Of a stretch of 27,540 nucleotides of DNA, positions 21,973 through 27,540 are shown piece after piece; positions within the stretch are counted from its first letter, which is position 1; each line of letters opens with the position of its first letter. This DNA comes from Desulfobulbaceae bacterium UBA2273 (lineage in GTDB: Bacteria; Desulfobacterota; Desulfobulbia; Desulfobulbales; Desulfurivibrionaceae). The notes beneath the pieces are model-generated. The model was not told the DNA's origin and did no database searches. It saw only the letters and a list, made by a program, of their open reading frames with translations. Where the stretch lies: the NCBI GenBank assembly GCA_002347095.1, contig DDWZ01000012.1:1-27540 (forward strand), read 5' to 3'. The position numbers and the translations under genes are program-made.

Positions 21973-24219
21973 TTATTTGCTGGTAAAGGTGAAGGAGCCG
22001 TCCCAATCGTCCGGCGGCGGATTGATCGCGAAATGGGCGAGTCGATCGAGATAGAGGTCGTAAATTTTTAAGCGTGTTGTTGTGTTGAGGGCGAGGATGA
22101 TTGCCGTCGCCTCTTGAAATTCACGGTTTGCGTAATGGCGCAGGGCCTCGGTAAAGGCCTCGGTTTCTTTTTTTAGCTCCGGCTCCGGTTCGCCCTCGCA
22201 GAGGGGCTCGTATATCCGCACCGGCATTTCCTTGCCCTTGACCCGGACCAGATCGAGGAGGCGGCAGTAAAATCCTTCTCCCAGCGCTGCTTTGGTGTAT
22301 TCCGAGATGATGATGTTGGTGCCGTAAGCTTTATTCGCGCCTTCCAGCCGGGAAGCAAGGTTGACGTTGTCGCCCATGACCGTGTAGTCAAAGCGTTGGT
22401 CGCTGCCAAAGTTGCCCACGCTCATCATCCCGGTGTTGATGCCGATGCGGATATCCACCTCGGGCAAATCCCGTTTCTGCCAATCCGCCCGGAGTGTTTT
22501 GAGTTTTGCCATCATTGTAAACGCCGCCCGGACACAGTTAGCCGCATGGTCGCCATCCTCAAGGGGTGCGCCCCAGATGGCCATGACCGCGTCGCCGATG
22601 AACTTGTCCACCGTTCCCTTGCTTTCTAAAACGATCCGGCTCATGGCCGTGAGATACTCGTTCATGAACCGGCCAAGCTCTTCCGAGGTCATTTTTTCGG
22701 AGATGGTGGTAAAGCCCTTGATGTCGCTAAAGAGCACGGTCAGGTTCTGCTGCTCCCCTTGCAGGGAGAGCCTTTCCGGGTGCTCCATGAGCTGGTGCAC
22801 GATCTGGGGGGAAACGTAGTGGCCGAAGGCCGAGCTGATGAAGCGTTTTTGCCTCCCTTCGAAAAAGTAGTTGAACAGGGTGACCACCAGGAAGATGGTA
22901 AGGATGGTCAGCAGCGGATAGGAGAGGCCGACAAGCTGGCTGTGGCTGAAAAAGAAGAAATAGTTGCCGGCCAGGGTGGCCAGGATGAGGAGCAGGCCGC
23001 CCAGGCCGCCGGCCAAAGGAGTGGCATAGGCGAGCAACGCGCTTAATCCAAGGCCGCCGATCAGCAGCAGGGCGTACGTGATGCCGATTTCGGTGAAGAT
23101 GTCGTGGGTGAAGGGGTCGTGGCTCAGGATATTGTCGATGATGTTGGCGTGGACTTCGACCCCCGGATAGATGTTGGAAAAGGGCGTGGCCCTGAGATCG
23201 AGAAGACCGGCGGCGGAGGTGCCGATGAGGACATATTTGCCCTGTACCCGATCCAGGTTTTTGCCTGCCAGGATGTCCACGGCGGAAAGGTAGGGATAGG
23301 TCTGACCCGGTCCCCGGAAATTTATGGTGATCTGGCCTTTTTCGTCGGTGGGGATAAAGGTTGTGCCCAATTCAACGCCGAGGACGTCCCTGGGGTAGGT
23401 TTGCCCCTGCCGGGAGACCTGGATGGTCGTCTCCTGCGCCCCGATGCCGATGCGCAGCATTTCCATGGCCAGGGATGGGTAGGGGATGTTGTCCATCATC
23501 ATGAAGAGCGGAACCTTGCGCACCGTGCCTGCGGCATCGGGGAACACATTGAAAAAGCCTTCGCTCCGGCCTTGGGCCACGGCCACTACGTTGGTGATGG
23601 CTCGGTAGGCCCGGAACAGGGAAATATCCTCGTAGCGCAGGTTGTCTGGAGCAAGGCGGGTGGTGCCGGAGGGAAAGGGAATGTCCGTTTGGTTTTTCAG
23701 GCCGTCATCCTGGGTCTGGAAGACATAGCCCAGCACCGAGGGCGTTGCCCCCAGAGCCTTGCCCAGGGCGAGATCGTGATCCAGGCTTTCCTTTGCTTTC
23801 AGTTCCGCTATGGTTTCCGGCGGGAGTTGCAGTGGCAGAAGCTGCTGCAACTCGTCGACAAAGTTTTTCGGCGAGGTGCGGTCCGCCTCGGCAAAAACGA
23901 TATCCAGGCCGATAACCCGTGCCCCGCCTGCGCCGAGATTGTGAATCATCCTGGCCACGGTGTTGCGCGGCCAGGGCCATTGGCCAACAGTCCGCAGGCT
24001 TTTCTCGTCGATATCGACAATGACGATGGGCTGGCTAGGTTTGACCGTACCCCGCCAGCGGAACATGGTGTCCGTCATCCGGTTGTCCAGGGTTTCGAGA
24101 ATCTCCGGTTTCCGCTGGCCAAAGGAAGCGAAAAGCAGGACGGCTGCCAGGGTAACCAGGCAGCCGACCTTGAAGGGGGAGAGGGTGAAAAACGCCAAAC
24201 GGCGTGGGATGTTTGTCAT
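21973..24219 (-). CDS. CHASE2-domain membrane adenylate cyclase (class III)
   Basis: Predicted to make cAMP in response to a periplasmic signal. In the 748-residue protein, one membrane helix (about 15–34) is followed by a CHASE2 sensor domain (about 45–350, with IVDIDEKSL and RVIGLDIVF), three more helices (about 378–450) and a cytoplasmic class III cyclase domain (about 485–665). Metal-binding Asp499 (LFSDIKGF) and Asp543 (FIGDAVMAIWG), adenine-selecting Lys539 and Asp611 (FDYTVMGD), and transition-state Asn620 and Arg624 (VNLASR) are all present, so it should be active and ATP-specific. A C-terminal tail of about 80 residues is helical. It starts 24 bases after the FecR-domain gene on the same strand and belongs to that operon; the ribosome-binding site is weak, so coupling is likely. 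Confidence 0.93.
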   Translation of the reverse strand: MTNIPRRLAFFTLSPFKVGCLVTLAAVLLFASFGQRKPEILETLDNRMTDTMFRWRGTVKPSQPIVIVDIDEKSLRTVGQWPWPRNTVARMIHNLGAGGARVIGLDIVFAEADRTSPKNFVDELQQLLPLQLPPETIAELKAKESLDHDLALGKALGATPSVLGYVFQTQDDGLKNQTDIPFPSGTTRLAPDNLRYEDISLFRAYRAITNVVAVAQGRSEGFFNVFPDAAGTVRKVPLFMMMDNIPYPSLAMEMLRIGIGAQETTIQVSRQGQTYPRDVLGVELGTTFIPTDEKGQITINFRGPGQTYPYLSAVDILAGKNLDRVQGKYVLIGTSAAGLLDLRATPFSNIYPGVEVHANIIDNILSHDPFTHDIFTEIGITYALLLIGGLGLSALLAYATPLAGGLGGLLLILATLAGNYFFFFSHSQLVGLSYPLLTILTIFLVVTLFNYFFEGRQKRFISSAFGHYVSPQIVHQLMEHPERLSLQGEQQNLTVLFSDIKGFTTISEKMTSEELGRFMNEYLTAMSRIVLESKGTVDKFIGDAVMAIWGAPLEDGDHAANCVRAAFTMMAKLKTLRADWQKRDLPEVDIRIGINTGMMSVGNFGSDQRFDYTVMGDNVNLASRLEGANKAYGTNIIISEYTKAALGEGFYCRLLDLVRVKGKEMPVRIYEPLCEGEPEPELKKETEAFTEALRHYANREFQEATAIILALNTTTRLKIYDLYLDRLAHFAINPPPDDWDGSFTFTSK

Positions 24220-24243
24220 TGCTTGGCGGTATTTTCCATATTT

Positions 24244-26994
24244 TTATCGGCTTCCGCCGAAGACCCCAAGGTAACGGACGCCGGTGTTCATTTGGGCGTG
24301 GAAGTTGCCGCCCACTGCCTGGGCGGTATCGCCGTAGAAGGCGCCATTAACCACGCTGGAGCTCGGCGCGATGGTGGAAACATCGGAGATGGTGGCGACG
24401 AAGCCGGCACTGGTTACGGTGCTGGCCGCGGAGTTGATGGTCAAGGAGGCCTGGTCGAAGTTGATGGTGCCGTTAACCGGGTTTGCGGTGGCGCTGGCAA
24501 AGTTGATGCTTAGGTTGACGTTGCCATATTTATTCACGCCGGAGGCGGAGGTGAGCTGGGTGGCATTCTGGCCGGTGGCGTCGAGCTGCACACCAAAGGC
24601 CTTGCCTGTGTAAGTGCCGGTGAAGGGGGTATTCAGGAGATTGTTGGTGATATATTGAGGATCGGTCTGTTGCCCTGCCACAAAGAAGGACTGGGAGCTG
24701 AACAGGTGGTCCTTGCTGCTATCGACTGGGTCTGTGTAGCCCATTTCCCAGTAGCCCCAGGTCAGGTATTCGGTGTGGGCACTGGTGATTTCCGGGGCGT
24801 CAGGCCCGGCGGTGTAGAGGAAATTGCCGTAACTGCTTAAGGCGTAGTTGGGGTCGGCATCGGTAAGGATTGCCACCATCTGGTCGTTGAGCACATAGGT
24901 GGACTTGGTGAGATCCGTCGCATGGCCGATGGTGATATTGCTGAGCGGGGTGCCGCCGTACAGTTCGTTGGCGCTTAAGGAGCCGTTGATCGTGCCGGTG
25001 GTCGGGTTGATGGACATGGACAGGGTGGGACTGTTGTTCATGAAGATGCGGCTGGCCGTACCGTTGGCGGTATTGTCACCCACACCGACGACGAAGCCCG
25101 TATAACCAATGGGAGAGGTCGGGTAGGCGCTGATGGTTTCTGTAGTCGCGGCCCGGAAGGCGGCACCGGTGGCTTGCCAGGTGGAGTGCAGGACGTTGTC
25201 GGTGATGTTGTAGTCGGCGCCGGAGGCGGTAAAGCCCAACCCCTGGTTGAAGCTGCCGTACAGATTGGCGGAAGCTGTGCCGTAAGTGGCTGTCGGGCTC
25301 GTTCCGCTTGTCCCGCCGCCGCCCAGGATGGTGACATTGGCGGTGCCATCGCTGTTCACGGTGCCGAAGAAGATGGCGCCGTCGTATTTGGTAATGGCGG
25401 AGTCCAAGTCGGAAGAGCGGCCGATGAGGCGGCGGTTGTAATAGTTGACCTCGATGGAGGTTTTCTCCAGATCCGCATCGGGGTAAGCCGCCGAGGTGTT
25501 GTTGTAGATGAGGTGGCCGGTGAACATGTTGATGCCCGCGGTGGGGATGCTGGTCGAGGGGCTGCCGACGTAACCCAGCGAGCCTTGGAGAAAGGCTGAG
25601 GTAGAAAAGTAGGTTGTATTGTAAAAGAATTGACCGGATGGTTCGGCATAATTGGTGGCGGCTATGGTAAGCAGGCCTAGATCCGGGTCATTGTAACTGA
25701 AGGTGTCGGAAAAGGATGTGAAGCCGTCATAGCTTGAGATTGTCGGATTGTAACCCAGATAGGTGTATGCCACGAAGGTCGGGAGAAAACTCGCTACAGG
25801 GACTTGATTGATATAAGAGCCACTGCTGACGATAGAGGCTTGCAGTGTTCCGGTGTCGAAAAGGGTGGAGCTTACGGTGCCGCTATCCCAGGCGAGATAG
25901 GTGGAATAATAGCCAGAAAATTCATCGTACTGGATGTCCCGCGCGAAAGAGCGGTAATTGCCGGCAAGCGCGGTACTGTTGACCACCGTGGTGGCTGCGG
26001 TCTCGCTGGTCGTGGTGGTTTGGCCGTCTTGGGAGTCATCCACCACGATATCCTCCTTTATCTCGTACGGAACCGGGGGGACAAGAGGGAGGGGTGGGGT
26101 GAATGTGACGGGGTCCAGAGGCGGCGCGGTCTCCATGACCGGGTCCATGGTCGCTCCCCAACTGTTGAAGGCGGCTGTGTCATCAGGAGCCGGAGCGGTT
26201 GCAGGCGGCTGGTCTGCCGGAGCAGTTGAGGCCTGTTGTTCTGCCGGGGCCGGGGCGGCACTCTCTCCTTCCTTGGGAGCAGGGGCTTTTTCCGGACCTT
26301 TGCCTTTTTCTTCGCCCTTTTCCTTTTTCTCCTCTTTCTTTTCTTCCTTATCCCCAGCGCCGTTGCCGGACAGGGCTTTGTTCAGCTCACCCATTTCCTT
26401 GGCCGTGAATTTCATCGGCGGCAGCGGCGGCTTGGTCATGGCCACCTTGGTGCCGAAGCCGGGCTTGCTGATTTCCACGGTGCCAAAGGCGTTGGTTATG
26501 TCGATGCCCTTGCCGCCCTGGAAGACAACGGAGAGAAACTCCGGAGTGACAACCCCGGCGTACATGGAGCCACGGATGCCGATGGTGGCGGTGGGGGTTT
26601 CGGTCTTGAAGTTCTGCGGCGCGGTCTTGGTCAGCGCCCCGCCCATGACCCGGAAGGTGCCTTCCTTGATTTGGGTTTTGAGGGCGCCATCGTTCTGCTC
26701 GGGCTGCCAGCGGTATTCGGCGATTTTCATGGTTGTTGCATTGCCGAGGTTGATCAGGGTGTTGTCGGTGAACATGATCTGCACCCGGCTGTGTTCCCTG
26801 GTCGTGATGGTGTCGTCTGCAAAGATGGGGGCTTTGATCGTGAGGGCGCGGCCTTTGCCCTTGGCGTCCAGGGCCTGCACATCGCCGCGCGCCGCGACCA
26901 CGGTGGCCACCTGATCAGCGGCATAGGCCGGCGACCAGGCCAGGATGAAAACGAAGAAACCGAGGAACAGGGTGCTGGTGATGGATTGTTTCAT
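24244..26994 (-). CDS. Secreted FecR-domain protein with TbpB-like C-terminal β-barrel
   Basis: The 916-residue exported protein begins with a signal peptide, MKQSITSTLFLG...SPAYA (cleavage about residue 25, no lipobox Cys). A FecR domain (about 28–185) carries ARGDVQALDAKGKGRAL, DDTITTREHSRVQIMFTDNT and TATIGIRGSMYAG. Next comes a Lys/Glu-rich then Pro/Ala-rich linker (about 210–330) and a long Ser/Thr/Asn/Tyr-rich β region. The last 130 residues end SSVVNGAFYGDTAQAVGGNF...GVFGGSR. This resembles the C-terminal barrel of TbpB-like Slam substrates (G.FYG..A.E.GG.F...GVFG.KR); the match is by eye. GGAGGA before the ATG at 26994 fixes the start. It lies 86 bases after a β-barrel gene and 24 bases before the CHASE2 cyclase. 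It differs from true FecR in having no anti-sigma part. Confidence 0.85.
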   Translation of the reverse strand: MKQSITSTLFLGFFVFILAWSPAYAADQVATVVAARGDVQALDAKGKGRALTIKAPIFADDTITTREHSRVQIMFTDNTLINLGNATTMKIAEYRWQPEQNDGALKTQIKEGTFRVMGGALTKTAPQNFKTETPTATIGIRGSMYAGVVTPEFLSVVFQGGKGIDITNAFGTVEISKPGFGTKVAMTKPPLPPMKFTAKEMGELNKALSGNGAGDKEEKKEEKKEKGEEKGKGPEKAPAPKEGESAAPAPAEQQASTAPADQPPATAPAPDDTAAFNSWGATMDPVMETAPPLDPVTFTPPLPLVPPVPYEIKEDIVVDDSQDGQTTTTSETAATTVVNSTALAGNYRSFARDIQYDEFSGYYSTYLAWDSGTVSSTLFDTGTLQASIVSSGSYINQVPVASFLPTFVAYTYLGYNPTISSYDGFTSFSDTFSYNDPDLGLLTIAATNYAEPSGQFFYNTTYFSTSAFLQGSLGYVGSPSTSIPTAGINMFTGHLIYNNTSAAYPDADLEKTSIEVNYYNRRLIGRSSDLDSAITKYDGAIFFGTVNSDGTANVTILGGGGTSGTSPTATYGTASANLYGSFNQGLGFTASGADYNITDNVLHSTWQATGAAFRAATTETISAYPTSPIGYTGFVVGVGDNTANGTASRIFMNNSPTLSMSINPTTGTINGSLSANELYGGTPLSNITIGHATDLTKSTYVLNDQMVAILTDADPNYALSSYGNFLYTAGPDAPEITSAHTEYLTWGYWEMGYTDPVDSSKDHLFSSQSFFVAGQQTDPQYITNNLLNTPFTGTYTGKAFGVQLDATGQNATQLTSASGVNKYGNVNLSINFASATANPVNGTINFDQASLTINSAASTVTSAGFVATISDVSTIAPSSSVVNGAFYGDTAQAVGGNFHAQMNTGVRYLGVFGGSR

Positions 26995-27080
26995 GCGCGA
27001 TCCTCCGGAAAAGGCGCGAGTAGGGCAGGTCTTGTGTGTGGCGGTCATGGTCTCAATCTGCGCGGTCATTGTAAAGATGG

Positions 27081-27530
27081 TTAAAAGGCAAAAGTCAGCT
27101 CCGCTGCGGTTACGTTCTTGTCATATTCATAGAGGGCGACGTTGGATTCCGCCTTGGTGTTCGTGTAGCTAATCTGGCCCGCCAGGCTGTGACGCTTGTC
27201 CTCTGCTTGCCAGAGCTGTTTCGACACGCCGCAGGAGAGATCGAGGACATCATCGCTGCGATTGTTGACATAGAGCGGGTCGGTTTTGTCATAATTGGTG
27301 TTTTGGAAACGGAAGCTGGCAAATAACCCGAAATCGAGGGGCAGTTGCCGGTCATAGCGGGTCAGGACCAAGAAACGGTCATAGCTGTTGTAATCGTGGG
27401 CGGCGTTTTCAAATTCCTTGCCCAGAGCGAAGGTGATCCGGTTCGGGCCCAGGGTGAAGATCGGCCCGGCGGTGATCAGGTAGTTGTCCGCATCCCGGTC
27501 GCCGTCCTGGTAATTGTTTTTGGGGCTTGA
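27081..27530 (-). CDS. C-terminal part of an outer-membrane β-barrel protein (Slam/DUF560-like)
   Basis: The frame covers 149 residues with alternating aromatic/polar strands, ending in AELTFAF with a terminal Phe, the usual outer-membrane barrel signal. ESNVALYEYDKN near the end resembles the last strands of DUF560/Slam barrels (SN..LY.Y.RN); the assignment is tentative. No start codon fits, and the gene should extend further upstream, but an in-frame TAG lies at 27531–27533, ten bases from the window edge. The neighbouring frame across the run CCCCAAAAA (about 27519–27526 on the plus strand as TTTTTGGGG) reads SQLVKP and could join to KNNYQDGDRD, so an indel is suspected. The FecR-domain gene follows 86 bases downstream, consistent with a Slam–substrate pair. 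Confidence 0.55.
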   Translation of the reverse strand, partial: SSPKNNYQDGDRDADNYLITAGPIFTLGPNRITFALGKEFENAAHDYNSYDRFLVLTRYDRQLPLDFGLFASFRFQNTNYDKTDPLYVNNRSDDVLDLSCGVSKQLWQAEDKRHSLAGQISYTNTKAESNVALYEYDKNVTAAELTFAF

Positions 27531-27540
27531 CTAGCTGAGA

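Noticed and set aside
23104..24513. A 469-codon plus-strand frame opposite the cyclase and FecR genes
   Set aside because: The minus-strand genes have clear motifs across the same bases; this frame spans two of them and is compositionally a shadow.

Overview
The window looks like a chromosomal segment of a Gram-negative bacterium, most likely a Desulfobacterota (former Deltaproteobacteria), perhaps of the Desulfobulbales. The inference rests on the gene order ispE–tRNA-Gln–prs–rplY–pth–carD, a DUF1844 protein beside serA, a free-standing IMP cyclohydrolase, and an outer-membrane β-barrel/FecR/CHASE2-cyclase operon. No 16S or other decisive marker is present, so the placement is moderate at best. 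Nearly all DNA is coding, and there are no rRNAs, transposase genes, CRISPR arrays or phage genes.

Layout. 1–1572: the end of a large coiled-coil protein with a C-terminal three-lobed β-trefoil (R-type-lectin-like) domain, split by a frameshift in a run of nine G. 1623–2060: two back-to-back terminators, tRNA-Gln(CTG) with its promoter, and copy 1 of an unusual palindromic element. 2061–4440 (minus): cysS followed by a Memo-family gene. 4700–7325 (plus): an unknown protein, serA with a good sigma-70 promoter, and a DUF1844 protein. 7433–13220 (plus): a housekeeping run of ispE, tRNA-Gln(TTG), prs, rplY, pth, carD, rluD and coaE, broken by several intrinsic terminators. 13413–14801: a PAS-PAS-GGDEF diguanylate cyclase. 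14825–14945: copy 2 of the palindromic element, next to folE2 (minus). 15925–18498 (plus): an Hsp15-like S4 protein, then the nucleotide genes purH (cyclohydrolase half only), purN and pyrR. 18585–20704: a GAF/histidine-kinase-like protein and a rhomboid protease. 20843–21784 (minus): trxB. 21973–27530 (minus): an operon of an outer-membrane β-barrel (Slam/DUF560-like, incomplete), a large secreted FecR-domain protein with a TbpB-like C-terminus, and a CHASE2 adenylate cyclase.

Functionally most of the window is core metabolism and translation: serine and GTP-cyclohydrolase products, isoprenoid precursor, PRPP, purines, CoA, Cys-tRNA, ribosome and peptidyl-tRNA recycling. Two second-messenger outputs are present, c-di-GMP (GGDEF gene) and cAMP (CHASE2 cyclase). 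The cyclase is tied by operon structure to an envelope protein pair.

The most interesting signals are the two-copy element at 1937–2059 and 14825–14945, and the β-barrel–FecR–cyclase operon. The element has an almost identical core of about 70 bases held between gene-specific but self-complementary arms, and each copy lies directly after the stop codon of a minus-strand gene. Three further palindrome families sit in other gene gaps. Two apparent frameshifts at homopolymers (1151–1159 and about 27519–27526) warn that some indels may be sequencing errors.
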